Shown here piece by piece: positions 55,870 to 63,729 of a DNA stretch of 64,000 nucleotides (within the stretch, counting starts at the first letter, position 1; the number at the start of each line of letters is the position of its first letter). The stretch comes from Micromonospora chersina (GTDB taxonomy: Bacteria; Actinomycetota; Actinomycetes; Mycobacteriales; Micromonosporaceae): the NCBI RefSeq assembly GCF_900091475.1, contig NZ_FMIB01000002.1, forward strand, positions 4,402,001 through 4,466,000, written 5' to 3'. The translations under genes were made by a program, and so were the position numbers. A model generated the notes under the pieces. That model had not been told where the DNA came from. It saw nothing but the letters and a program-made list of their open reading frames with translations, and did not search any database.

Positions 55870-56364
55870 ATGGAGTCCGTCGAGCTGCTGGTGAACGGGG
55901 TACGCCGGGAGGGGCGGGTCGAGCCGCGCCGGACGCTTGCCGACTTCCTCCGCGAGGATCTCGGGCTGACCGGCACGCACGTCGGCTGCGAGCAGGGCGC
56001 CTGCGGCGCGTGCACGGTGCTCCTCGACGGCGAGCCGGTCTACGCCTGCCTGCTCTTCGCCGTGCAGGCGCGGGGCCACGAGATCACCACGGTCGAGGGG
56101 CTGGCCGCCCCGGGCGAGCTGGATCCCATGCAGGACGCCTTCCGCCGGTGCCACGCCCTCCAGTGCGGTTTCTGCACCCCGGGCATGCTGCTGGCCGCGC
56201 ACGGGCTGCTCGCCGACGACCCGGACCCGGACGACGCGGGCATCCGGATCGCGCTCGCCGGCAACATCTGCCGCTGCACCGGCTACCAGAGCATCGTGGA
56301 CGCGGTCCGGCTCGCCGCGGCGGAGCGGCGCCGGTCGGCCGCGCCGGACGGAGCGGCGCGATGA
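55870..56364 (+). CDS. Molybdenum hydroxylase [2Fe-2S] subunit (CoxS-like)
   Basis: 164 residues. Plant-type [2Fe-2S] cluster Cys40, Cys45, Cys48 and Cys60 (CEQGACGAC...C) and the second cluster Cys99, Cys102, Cys134 and Cys136 (CGFC...CRC), giving the two-cluster fold of this subunit. ATG (MESVELLVNG) is followed by an ATGA overlap into the large subunit. Confidence 0.95.
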   Translation: MESVELLVNGVRREGRVEPRRTLADFLREDLGLTGTHVGCEQGACGACTVLLDGEPVYACLLFAVQARGHEITTVEGLAAPGELDPMQDAFRRCHALQCGFCTPGMLLAAHGLLADDPDPDDAGIRIALAGNICRCTGYQSIVDAVRLAAAERRRSAAPDGAAR

Positions 56365-58721
56365 GCGGCGTACCCGAGGAGGGCCGGATCGGCAGCCCGG
56401 CCCGGCGGATCGAGGACCCGCGCCTGCTGACCGGCCGGGGCCGGTACGTGGCCGACCTGACCGCCCCGCACCTGGCCCACGCGGCGTTCCTCCGCAGCAC
56501 CGTCCCGCACGCCCGGATCACCGTGGACGCCTCGGCGGCCCGTACCGCCCCCGGGGTGGTCGCCGTCTTCACGGCGGCGGACCTCGCCGGGACGCTCGGC
56601 CCGGTCAGCTTCGACGCCTCGATCCCCGGGATGACCCAGCTCGTGCACACCGCGCTCGCCGACGACCGGGTGCGGCTGGTCGGCGACCCGGTGGCCATGG
56701 TGGTGGCGGAGAGCCGCTACCTGGCCGAGGACGCGCTGGAGCTGATCGAGGTCCGGTACGACGAGCTGCCCCCGGTGCCGGACGTGGCGACCGCCCTCGA
56801 CCCGGCCGCCCCGGCCCTGTACGACGTGGCGCCCGGCAACGTGCCGTACCACGACACCGCGCGGTACGGCGACGTCGACGGCGCCTTCCGCCGCGCGGAC
56901 CGGGTGATCGGCCGGACGCTGCGGCAGCACCGGTACATGGCCGCGCCGCTGGAGACCCGGGGCGGGCTGGCCGCGTACGAGCCGGCCGGCGGCGAGCTGA
57001 CGTACCACGCCAGCGCGCACGCGCCGCACCTCATGCGGATGGTGCTCGCCGCGCACCTGCGGCTGCCGCCGCACCGGGTCCGGGTGGTGGTGCCGGACAT
57101 GGGTGGCTCGTTCGGGTCTAAGTGGGGCATCACCCGGGAGGACCTGCTGGTGTGCGCGGCCGCCGTGCGCACCGGCCGGCCCGTGCGGTGGATCGAGGAC
57201 CGCCGGGAGAACCTGCTGGTCGGCGGGCACGCCCGGGACGAGTCGCTGCACCTGGAGGCGGCGGTACGGGCGGACGGCACCCTGCTCGGGCTGCGGGCGA
57301 GGCTCGTCATGGATGTCGGGGCGTACTCGGTCATCCCCATGAACCCGGCGTTCTTCACGCTGGCGCTGCGGCTGCTGATCCCCGGCCCCTACCGGGTGCC
57401 CGCGTACGACTTCGAGGTCAGCACGGTCTGCACGAACAAGGGGCCGTACGTGGCGTACCGGGGGCCGTGGGCGGTGGAGACCTGGGCGCGGGAGGTGCTG
57501 CTCGACATCATCGCCGGTGAGCTGGGGCTGGCGCCGGAGGAGATCCGCCGGCGCAACCTGGTCACCCCGGCCGAGCAGCCGTACCGGACGGCGGCCGGGT
57601 GGCGGCTGGACGGGACGCGGGCGTCGGCCACCCTGGACCGGGCGCTGGAGCTGGCCGACCTGCCCCGGTTCCGGGCCGAGCAGCGGCGCGCCCGGGAGCG
57701 CGGCGAGGTGCTCGGCTTCGGGCTGGCCACCTTCATCGAGCCGTCGCCGGGCGGTGCCGAGTTCCTCGCCATGTCCGGCGGCGGCAAGGAGACCGCCCGG
57801 GTCCGCGTCGAGCCGACCGGCGAGGTCTCCCTGTTCACCTCGCAGATCCCGCACGGGCAGGGGCACGAGACCACGCTCGCGCAGGTGGTGGCGGCCGAGT
57901 TCGGGCTGCCGTACACGGCCGTGCGGGTGGTGCACGGTGACACCGACGCCACCCCGTTCAGCATGGTGGGCACCGGCGGGAGCCGGTCCGCCACCTTCGG
58001 CAGCGGCGCGGCGGTCCGGGCCGCCCGGGCCGTACGCGATCAGGTTCTCCGCCTGGCCAGCGGGATGCTCGGCGCCCCGCCGGAGGAGCTGGAGCTGGGC
58101 GGCGGCCGCGTCTTCGTGCGGGAGCGGCCGGCGACCGGGCTGACCATGGTGCAGCTCGCCGGCATGGTCTCCCTGGCCCCGGCCTACCTGCCCCCGGACA
58201 CGCCGACCGAGCTGGCGGCCACCGCCACCCACGACGGGGCGGACGGCGGGTTCGCCCAGGCCACCCACTGCTGCTGGGTACGGGTGGACCCGGGCACCGG
58301 ACAGGTCGCGGTCACCCGGTACCTCGTGGTCGAGGACTGCGGCTCGATGATCAATCCAGCCGTGGTCGAGGGGCAGATCCGCGGCGGCACGGCACAGGGA
58401 CTGGGCGGGGTGCTCCACGAGCGGCTGCACTACGACGCGGCGGCGCGGCCCCTGACCGGCACCCTGCGGGACTATCTGCTGCCCACCGCGGCGGACGTGC
58501 CGCCGATCGAGATCGTGCACCTCGGCCCGGAGCCCGGGGCCGGTCCGCCGGACTACCGGGGGGTCGGTGAGGGGGGCGCCATCTGCGCGCCGCCGGCCAT
58601 CACCAACGCGCTCTCCGACGCGTTGGGCACCGAGATCACCCAGCAGTCGGTGACCCCGTCGTTCGTGCTCGCGGCGCTGCGCAAGGCCGGCGCGACACCC
58701 CCGGACCTGCTTGACAGGTAG
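56361..58721 (+). CDS. Molybdenum hydroxylase large subunit (CoxL-like, non-CO type)
   Basis: 786 residues. Conserved blocks: PARRIEDPRLLTGRGRYVADL, VVVPDMGGSFGSKWG, VAYRGPWAVETWAREVL, IPHGQGHETTLAQ and the catalytic Glu737 in GVGEGGAICAPPAITNAL. CO dehydrogenases carry AYXCSFR and related form II enzymes AYRGAGR at the active-site loop; this protein has AYRGPWA (residues 365-371), so it is neither and most likely hydroxylates a heterocycle or aldehyde. The last codons contain the -35 and half the operator of the VOC gene that follows. Confidence 0.92.
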   Translation: MSGVPEEGRIGSPARRIEDPRLLTGRGRYVADLTAPHLAHAAFLRSTVPHARITVDASAARTAPGVVAVFTAADLAGTLGPVSFDASIPGMTQLVHTALADDRVRLVGDPVAMVVAESRYLAEDALELIEVRYDELPPVPDVATALDPAAPALYDVAPGNVPYHDTARYGDVDGAFRRADRVIGRTLRQHRYMAAPLETRGGLAAYEPAGGELTYHASAHAPHLMRMVLAAHLRLPPHRVRVVVPDMGGSFGSKWGITREDLLVCAAAVRTGRPVRWIEDRRENLLVGGHARDESLHLEAAVRADGTLLGLRARLVMDVGAYSVIPMNPAFFTLALRLLIPGPYRVPAYDFEVSTVCTNKGPYVAYRGPWAVETWAREVLLDIIAGELGLAPEEIRRRNLVTPAEQPYRTAAGWRLDGTRASATLDRALELADLPRFRAEQRRARERGEVLGFGLATFIEPSPGGAEFLAMSGGGKETARVRVEPTGEVSLFTSQIPHGQGHETTLAQVVAAEFGLPYTAVRVVHGDTDATPFSMVGTGGSRSATFGSGAAVRAARAVRDQVLRLASGMLGAPPEELELGGGRVFVRERPATGLTMVQLAGMVSLAPAYLPPDTPTELAATATHDGADGGFAQATHCCWVRVDPGTGQVAVTRYLVVEDCGSMINPAVVEGQIRGGTAQGLGGVLHERLHYDAAARPLTGTLRDYLLPTAADVPPIEIVHLGPEPGAGPPDYRGVGEGGAICAPPAITNALSDALGTEITQQSVTPSFVLAALRKAGATPPDLLDR

Positions 58722-58740
58722 GAAGTTCCCTACCTATCGT
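58711..58740 (+). promoter_or_regulatory. Leaderless promoter with 20-bp palindromic operator, copy 1
   Basis: TTGACA (58711-58716) and TATCGT (58735-58740) with an 18-bp spacer filled by a near-perfect palindrome (58716-58735; AGGTAGGAA and its complement with one mismatch). TATCGT ends 7 nt before the ATG of the first VOC gene. Same design at 61156-61185. Confidence 0.85.
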
Positions 58741-58747
58741 CGTCGGC

Positions 58748-59119
58748 ATGAGCATCAAGGGAATCAAGTTGATCACCGTGCCCGTGTCCGACCAGGACGC
58801 CGCCAAGCAGTTCTACGTCGAGCAGCTCGGCTTCGAGGTGTCGCAGGACTCCCAGATGGGGCCCATGCGCTGGCTCGAGGTGGCGCCCAAGGGATCGCCG
58901 GTCAGCTTCGCGCTGCTGCCGAGCGTGCTGGGTGTGCCCGTGGGCGGCCTCAAGGGCGTCCAGCTCTTCACCGACGACCTCGACGGCGACTGCGAGAGCC
59001 TGCGCGCCGCCGGCGTCAAGGTGGACGGGCCGAACGCCCGCCCGTGGGGTCGTGACGCGAACTTCTCCGACCCGGACGGCAACGGCTTCGTCCTCATGTC
59101 GGCGCACGCCGACCAGTAG
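58748..59119 (+). CDS. VOC-family protein (glyoxalase/bleomycin-resistance type), paralogue 1
   Basis: 123 residues: one vicinal-oxygen-chelate domain with two beta-alpha-beta3 modules (MSIKGIKLITVPVSDQDAAKQFYVEQLGFEV...GPMRWLEVAPKG and the second ending DPDGNGFVLMS). Clearly similar over its length to the VOC protein at 61193-61564 (shared LITV.VSDQD, MGPMRWL, GVQL.T.DLD.DC, RPWGRDA). Members bind or modify small toxic compounds. The gene is leaderless and monocistronic, ending at a hairpin. Confidence 0.9.
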   Translation: MSIKGIKLITVPVSDQDAAKQFYVEQLGFEVSQDSQMGPMRWLEVAPKGSPVSFALLPSVLGVPVGGLKGVQLFTDDLDGDCESLRAAGVKVDGPNARPWGRDANFSDPDGNGFVLMSAHADQ

Positions 59120-59130
59120 GTCGACGCGCC

Positions 59131-59180
59131 CCGGCTCGGCCGCCCCGACCTCTCCCCCCGGGGTCGGGGCCCCGAGCCGG
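59131..59180 (+). terminator. Hairpin terminator after the first VOC gene
   Basis: Outer arms CCGGCTCGG/CCGAGCCGG and inner arms GCCCCGACC/GGTCGGGGC. It separates the VOC gene from the exporter genes. Confidence 0.75.
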
Positions 59181-59221
59181 AACGGCCCGACGGACTCCCG
59201 GTCCTCAGTTGAGAGAGTGCC

Positions 59222-60244
59222 ATGTCATTGATGATCGAGGCCGTGGGCCTCAGCAAGTCCTTCGGGAAGGTCGTCGCCCTCAACGGGCTCGACGTGCGCC
59301 TGGAGTCCGGCCAGGTCGCCGCGATCCTCGGCCCCAACGGGGCCGGTAAGACCACCTTCCTGCGCATGATCTCCACGCTCACCCGGCCGGACGGCGGCAC
59401 GCTGCGGGTCTGCGGCATCGACGTGACCGCCGAGCCGGCCCGGGTCCGCCAGCTCATCGGCCTCGCCGGGCAGCACGCGACGGTCGAGCCCGCGCTGACC
59501 GGGCGGGAGAACCTCCAGATGATCGCCCGGCTGTTCGGCCAGGACCGGCGTACCGCCCGGGCCAGCGCCGAGGAGACGCTGGAGCGCCTGCGCCTCGGCG
59601 AGGCCGGCGACCGGCTGGTCCGCACCTACTCCGGCGGCATGCGGCGCCGGCTCGACCTGGGCGCCAGCCTGGTCGGCCGCCCGCAGGTGCTGCTGCTCGA
59701 CGAGCCCACCACCGGGCTCGACCCGCAGAGCCGGATCGAGCTGTGGGACACCATCCGGGCGCTCACCACCGAGGGCACCGACGTGCTGCTCACCACGCAG
59801 TACCTGGAGGAGGCGGACCGGCTCGCCAACACCATCCTGATCATCGACCACGGGCAGGTGATCGCCTCCGGCACGGCCAAGGAGCTGAAGAGCCAGGCCG
59901 GCCGCGACATCGTGGAGATCCACGTCCGCGACCGGGAGGATCTCGACCCGGCCGTGCGGGCGCTGACCCGGATCGGCGCCGAGACGCCTGTCGTCGACCA
60001 CGGCTCGCTGATGGCCTCGGTGGCGGTCGACTCCGGTCCGGAGCGGCTCCGCGAGGCGTTGCACGAGGTCAGCGAGCTGGGCGTGCACGTCGAGGACGTG
60101 GCCCTGCGCCGGCCCACGCTCGACGAGGTGTTCCTGTCGCTGACCGGGTCGACCCCGGCGGGCGAGCCCCGTGGCGCCGAGCCGCGGTCGCCCGAGTCCC
60201 CCGCGGGCATCGAGCCCGAGACCGTGTCGAGGAGTTCCCGATGA
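59222..60244 (+). CDS. DrrA-like ABC exporter ATP-binding protein
   Basis: 340 residues. Walker A ILGPNGAGKTTFLRMI, signature TYSGGMRRRLDLGASLVG, Walker B VLLLDEPTTGLDP and H-loop LLTTQYLEEADRLA (Gln-Tyr-Leu-Glu-Glu-Ala, the DrrA form). The C-terminal domain (HVEDVALRRPTLDEVFLSLTG) is also characteristic. DrrA-type pumps export anthracyclines and related drugs. ATG after GAGAGAG. Stop overlaps the permease start (ATGA). Likely self-protection for a product of the neighbouring oxidative genes. Confidence 0.93.
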   Translation: MSLMIEAVGLSKSFGKVVALNGLDVRLESGQVAAILGPNGAGKTTFLRMISTLTRPDGGTLRVCGIDVTAEPARVRQLIGLAGQHATVEPALTGRENLQMIARLFGQDRRTARASAEETLERLRLGEAGDRLVRTYSGGMRRRLDLGASLVGRPQVLLLDEPTTGLDPQSRIELWDTIRALTTEGTDVLLTTQYLEEADRLANTILIIDHGQVIASGTAKELKSQAGRDIVEIHVRDREDLDPAVRALTRIGAETPVVDHGSLMASVAVDSGPERLREALHEVSELGVHVEDVALRRPTLDEVFLSLTGSTPAGEPRGAEPRSPESPAGIEPETVSRSSR

Positions 60245-61050
60245 CCGCCGTGGCCGCGCCGCACCCGGCCAACAACGCCCGCCTGCTGCCCAGCGTCGGC
60301 GTGCTCACCGGTCGCGCCCTGCGCATCTACCGGCGCACGCCCCAACTGCTGATCCTGCGCATCGTGCAGTCGGTGGCGTTCCTGCTGATCTTCCGGTACG
60401 TGTTCGGTGGCGCGATCGGCACCGGCACGATGCGCTACGTCGACTTCATGGCGCCCGGCCTGCTCACGGTGGGGATCATGTTCGCCACGATCGGCACCGC
60501 GCTCGGCGTGGCCGAGGACCACGTCGGCGGCCTCTTCGACCGGCTGCGGTCGCTGCCCATGCCGCGCAGCGCCGTGCTCACCGGCCGGGTCCTCGCCGAC
60601 CTCGCCATGACCGTCGCGGTGCTCATCCCGACCATCGCCATCGCCTTCGTGGTGGGGATGCGGGTGCACACCGACTGGGGCTCCGCGCTCGGCGCGCTGG
60701 GCCTCCTGGTGCTCTTCGGGTTCGCCTTCGTCTGGATCTTCGTGGCGGTCGGGCTGCTGGCCGGCAGCGTCCAGGCGGCGCAGGGCATCTCGTTCATCGT
60801 GATGCCGATCAGCTTCGCGTCCAGCGCCTTCGTGCCGACCTCCAGCATGCCGGGCTGGCTCCAGGCGTTCACCGAGCACCAGCCCGTGACGGTGGTGGTC
60901 AACGCGGTCCGCACCCTCACCCAGGGCGCCCCCGCCGAGGCGCTGCTCGGCCACAGCACCGGCTACTACGTCACCCGGGCGCTGATCTGGATCATCGCAC
61001 TGACCGTGGTCTTCGCGGGCCTGGCCATCGCCCGCTACCGGAGCCGCTGA
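60241..61050 (+). CDS. DrrB-like ABC-2 exporter permease
   Basis: 269 residues and six TM helices. The block LRSLPMPRSAVLTGRVLADL is the EAA-like loop of DrrB-type permeases, and the late FIVMPISFASSAFVPTSSMPGWLQAFTEHQPVTVVVNAVRTL is the ABC-2 signature. Forms the pump with the preceding ATPase. Followed by a hairpin. Confidence 0.92.
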   Translation: MTAVAAPHPANNARLLPSVGVLTGRALRIYRRTPQLLILRIVQSVAFLLIFRYVFGGAIGTGTMRYVDFMAPGLLTVGIMFATIGTALGVAEDHVGGLFDRLRSLPMPRSAVLTGRVLADLAMTVAVLIPTIAIAFVVGMRVHTDWGSALGALGLLVLFGFAFVWIFVAVGLLAGSVQAAQGISFIVMPISFASSAFVPTSSMPGWLQAFTEHQPVTVVVNAVRTLTQGAPAEALLGHSTGYYVTRALIWIIALTVVFAGLAIARYRSR

Positions 61051-61069
61051 CCGGCCGCTCCCGCGCGAT

Positions 61070-61113
61070 GGTCCGTGCCGTGCCGCCCGTCCCGGGGTGG
61101 CGCGGCACGGACC
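61070..61113 (+). terminator. Hairpin terminator after the exporter genes
   Basis: Perfect 11-bp arms GGTCCGTGCCG and CGGCACGGACC around a 22-nt loop, followed by a T-containing stretch. Confidence 0.7.
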
Positions 61114-61155
61114 GCCGTCGTGTTTCTCACCCGCTGCCACAGTCTCGTCACTCGG

Positions 61156-61185
61156 TTGACAGGTAGGAAATTTCCTACCTATCGT
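61156..61185 (+). promoter_or_regulatory. Leaderless promoter with 20-bp palindromic operator, copy 2
   Basis: TTGACA, an 18-bp spacer and TATCGT, with the perfect palindrome AGGTAGGAAATTTCCTACCT (61161-61180) lying between and touching both boxes. TATCGT ends 7 nt before the ATG of the second VOC gene. A repressor bound here would exclude RNA polymerase. Confidence 0.88.
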
Positions 61186-61192
61186 CCTGTCC

Positions 61193-61564
61193 ATGACCAT
61201 CACCCAGATCAGGCTCATCACGGTCTCCGTGTCGGACCAGGACCGGGCGAAGGCGTTCTACGCCGACGTGCTGGGGTTGACGGTCGTGCAGGACCTGACC
61301 ATGGGGCCGATGCGCTGGTTGCAGGTGGGTCCCGAGAAGGGCGCCACTGGTATCGTTCTGGTGCCGGGTCGCACCGGTTTCGGGCCAGGTGACCTCCAGG
61401 GAGTCCAGTTGGAGACCAACGACCTCGACGCCGACTGCGCGCGCCTGCGCGCCGCGGGCGTGGCGGTCGACGGCCCGCACGACCGGCCGTGGGGCCGCGA
61501 CGCCACATTCGTCGACCCCGACGGCAACGGCTTCGTCCTCGTCACTCGCGAATCGGGCGGCTGA
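61193..61564 (+). CDS. VOC-family protein, paralogue 2, first gene of the arsR operon
   Basis: 123 residues, one VOC domain (MTITQIRLITVSVSDQDRAKAFYADVLGLTVVQ...DPDGNGFVLVTRE). About half of the residues match the paralogue at 58748-59119. Leaderless start fixed by the promoter. It is followed after 3 bp by the ArsR-family gene, so the three genes VOC-arsR-SRPBCC form one operon. Confidence 0.9.
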   Translation: MTITQIRLITVSVSDQDRAKAFYADVLGLTVVQDLTMGPMRWLQVGPEKGATGIVLVPGRTGFGPGDLQGVQLETNDLDADCARLRAAGVAVDGPHDRPWGRDATFVDPDGNGFVLVTRESGG

Positions 61565-61567
61565 GCC

Positions 61568-61912
61568 ATGTCCCCCGCCACGGGAGTGGACGTCTTCGCG
61601 GCCCTGGCCAGCCCGGTGCGGCGCGACCTCATCCGGCTGCTGCGCGACGGCGGCCCGCAGTCGGTGCAGGACCTGGCCGCCTCGTTCGACATGCGCCGGC
61701 CCAGCGTCTCCGAGCACCTCAAGGTGCTCCGCGACGCCGGCCTGGTGACCGAGCGCCGCAGCGGCCGGAAGCGGCTCTACCGGCTGGAGCCGGAGCCGCT
61801 CATGGACCTGCGCGACTGGCTCACCCCCTACGAGCGGTTCTGGCGTGAGCGGATGAGCGACTTCGCCGCGCTGGTCGCCGAGGAGTCCGCGACCGAGGGG
61901 AAGCCGGTGTGA
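61568..61912 (+). CDS. ArsR-family winged-helix regulator, probable repressor of both VOC promoters
   Basis: 114 residues. VFAALASPVRRDLIRLLRDGGPQSVQDLAASFDMRRPSVSEHLKVLRDAGLVTERRSGRKRLYRL is the ArsR HTH with its wing; no metal-binding CxC motif is seen, so it probably senses an organic ligand. It resembles the subgroup of ArsR genes cotranscribed with SRPBCC genes. A dimer would fit the 20-bp palindrome in its own promoter and in that of the first VOC gene. Its stop overlaps the next GTG by 4 bases. Confidence 0.93.
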   Translation: MSPATGVDVFAALASPVRRDLIRLLRDGGPQSVQDLAASFDMRRPSVSEHLKVLRDAGLVTERRSGRKRLYRLEPEPLMDLRDWLTPYERFWRERMSDFAALVAEESATEGKPV

Positions 61913-62349
61913 CCGAACCTGACAAGATCGAAGTCGACCAGTTCCTGCCGTACCCGCCGGCACAGGTGTGGCGGATCCTGGTCGATCCCGATCTGATGGC
62001 CCGCTGGCTGATGCCCAACGACTTCAAGCCGGTGGTCGGTCACCAGTTCACCTTCCAGGCCAAACCCATGCCGGCGCTGCACTTCGCCGGCACCATCCAC
62101 TGCGAGGTCCTCGCCGTCGAGCCGGAACGGCTGCTCCAGATCACCTGGGCCGACCGCAGCGGCAGCGGCCTCGACTCGGTCGTCACCTGGCGGCTGGAGC
62201 CCGAGGGTCGGGGCACCCGGATGCTGATGGAGCACTCCGGCTTCGACCTCGACAGCCCGTTCCAGGCCGTCGCCCACCGCACCATGGGCAGCGGCTGGCG
62301 CTCCTCCGTGGTGCGCTCCATGCTCACCGTGCTGGAGCAGGAGTCCTGA
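61909..62349 (+). CDS. SRPBCC (AHSA1-like) ligand-binding protein
   Basis: 146 residues with the START-like helix-grip fold: EVDQFLPYPPAQVWRILVDPDLMARWLMPNDFKPVVGHQFTFQ, VLAVEPERLLQITWAD, GTRMLMEHSGF and a long C-terminal helix (HRTMGSGWRSSVVRSMLTVL). The fold encloses a hydrophobic pocket. In operons with ArsR and VOC genes such proteins may bind or alter the same hydrophobic compound. GTG overlap with arsR. A terminator follows at once. Confidence 0.88.
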   Translation: MTEPDKIEVDQFLPYPPAQVWRILVDPDLMARWLMPNDFKPVVGHQFTFQAKPMPALHFAGTIHCEVLAVEPERLLQITWADRSGSGLDSVVTWRLEPEGRGTRMLMEHSGFDLDSPFQAVAHRTMGSGWRSSVVRSMLTVLEQES

Positions 62350-62351
62350 CC

Positions 62352-62376
62352 CTCCGGCGGGCCCCGCCCGCCGGAG
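62352..62376 (+). terminator. Hairpin terminator after the arsR operon
   Basis: Perfect 11-bp arms CTCCGGCGGGC and GCCCGCCGGAG with a 3-nt loop, 2 bp after the SRPBCC stop. Confidence 0.85.
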
Positions 62377-62484
62377 CAAGGTGGAGGAAGCCTCCTCCCG
62401 TCGCCGACGCATAGCGTGGCCGTACGCCGCTGATCTCGGAAGCGGTGTCCCCGCCCGTATCGCGCCGGAACGGCAGGTGGCCTC

Positions 62485-63687
62485 GTGAGTAGTGACGATC
62501 CGGCCCCCGCGTACCCGTTCACCCGGGACGTCGGCCTGACCATCGACAAGCGGTACCGGCAGCTCCTGCACGAGCGGCCGGTCTCCCGGGTGACCCTCCC
62601 GTACGGCGGCGAGGCCTGGCTGGTGCTGGACCACGCGGCGAACCGGACCGTGCTGGCCGACCGCCGGTTCAGCCGGGCGAAGATCCTCGGCGCCGACCTG
62701 CCCCGGATGTTCCCCCAGCCGATGACGCAGGTGTCCCTGCTCAGCATGGACCCGCCCGACCACACCCGGATCCGCCGCCTGGTGGCGAAGCCGTTCTCCC
62801 AGCGCCGGGTCGAGCAGCTACGGCCGGAGATCGGCCGGCACGTCGACCTGCTGCTCGACGACGTCGAGCGGGCCGGCGCCCCGGCGGACCTGATGTCGCT
62901 GGTCGCCGCCCGGCTGCCGCTGCGGGTGATCTGCCTGATCCTGGGCGTCCCCGAGGAGGACCGGGCGCAGTTCGACGCCTGGTCCGAGACCGCCATGTCG
63001 ATCTTCACCCGGACCCGGGAGGAGACCGCCGAGGCGCTCGGCCACCTCTCCCGCTACATCGCCGGGCTGGTCGCGCAGCGCCGCGTACGCCCCACCGACG
63101 ACCTGCTCAGCGAGCTGGTGGCGGCCCGGGACGGCACCGACCGGCTCAGCGAGGACGAGCTGGTCTTCCTCGGGGTGACCCTGCTGGTGGTCGGGCACGA
63201 GACCGCGGAGAAGCAGGTCGGCAACCTGGTCTACACGCTGCTGACCCATCCCGACGAGCTGGCCGGGCTGCGCAAGCGCCCGGACGCGGTGCCCGCCGCG
63301 GTGGAGGAACTGCTCCGCTACATCCCGGTGCAGACCGCGCACGGCGTCTTCCCCCGGGTCGCCACCGAGGACGTGCGGCTCGGTGACGTGCTGATCCGGG
63401 CCGGGGAGACGGTCTTCCCGTTCTCCTCGGTCGCCAACCACGACCCCCGGGCCTTCGACCACCCCGACGAGCTGGACTTCGACCGGGAGTCGAACCTGCA
63501 CCTCGCCTTCGGCCACGGCATCCACGCCTGTCTCGGCTCGCAGCTCGCCCGGCTCGAACTCCAGGAGCTGGTCCGGCGACTGCTCGACCGCTTCCCGGAG
63601 CTGGCGCTGGCCGTCCCCGAGGCCGAGCTGGCCTGGAGCACGGAGGGATTCGTCCGAGGTCTGCGGGCGCTGCCGGTCACCTGGTGA
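62485..63687 (+). CDS. Cytochrome P450
   Basis: 400 residues, complete. I-helix GVTLLVVGHETAEKQVGN (GxET), K-helix EELLR (ExxR), the PERF-like region DFDRESNLHLAFG and the heme loop FGHGIHACLGSQLAR with Cys349 as heme ligand. Typical of CYP107/105-like actinomycete enzymes that hydroxylate natural products. GTG start (MSSDDPAPAYPF); weak ribosome binding site GGTGG. It precedes a second P450 gene by 42 bp in the same direction. Redox partners are not in the window. Confidence 0.93.
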   Translation: MSSDDPAPAYPFTRDVGLTIDKRYRQLLHERPVSRVTLPYGGEAWLVLDHAANRTVLADRRFSRAKILGADLPRMFPQPMTQVSLLSMDPPDHTRIRRLVAKPFSQRRVEQLRPEIGRHVDLLLDDVERAGAPADLMSLVAARLPLRVICLILGVPEEDRAQFDAWSETAMSIFTRTREETAEALGHLSRYIAGLVAQRRVRPTDDLLSELVAARDGTDRLSEDELVFLGVTLLVVGHETAEKQVGNLVYTLLTHPDELAGLRKRPDAVPAAVEELLRYIPVQTAHGVFPRVATEDVRLGDVLIRAGETVFPFSSVANHDPRAFDHPDELDFDRESNLHLAFGHGIHACLGSQLARLELQELVRRLLDRFPELALAVPEAELAWSTEGFVRGLRALPVTW

Positions 63688-63729
63688 TCCGGCGGGGCCA
63701 GAAACCGATCCGACCATGGAGGCCGCAGC

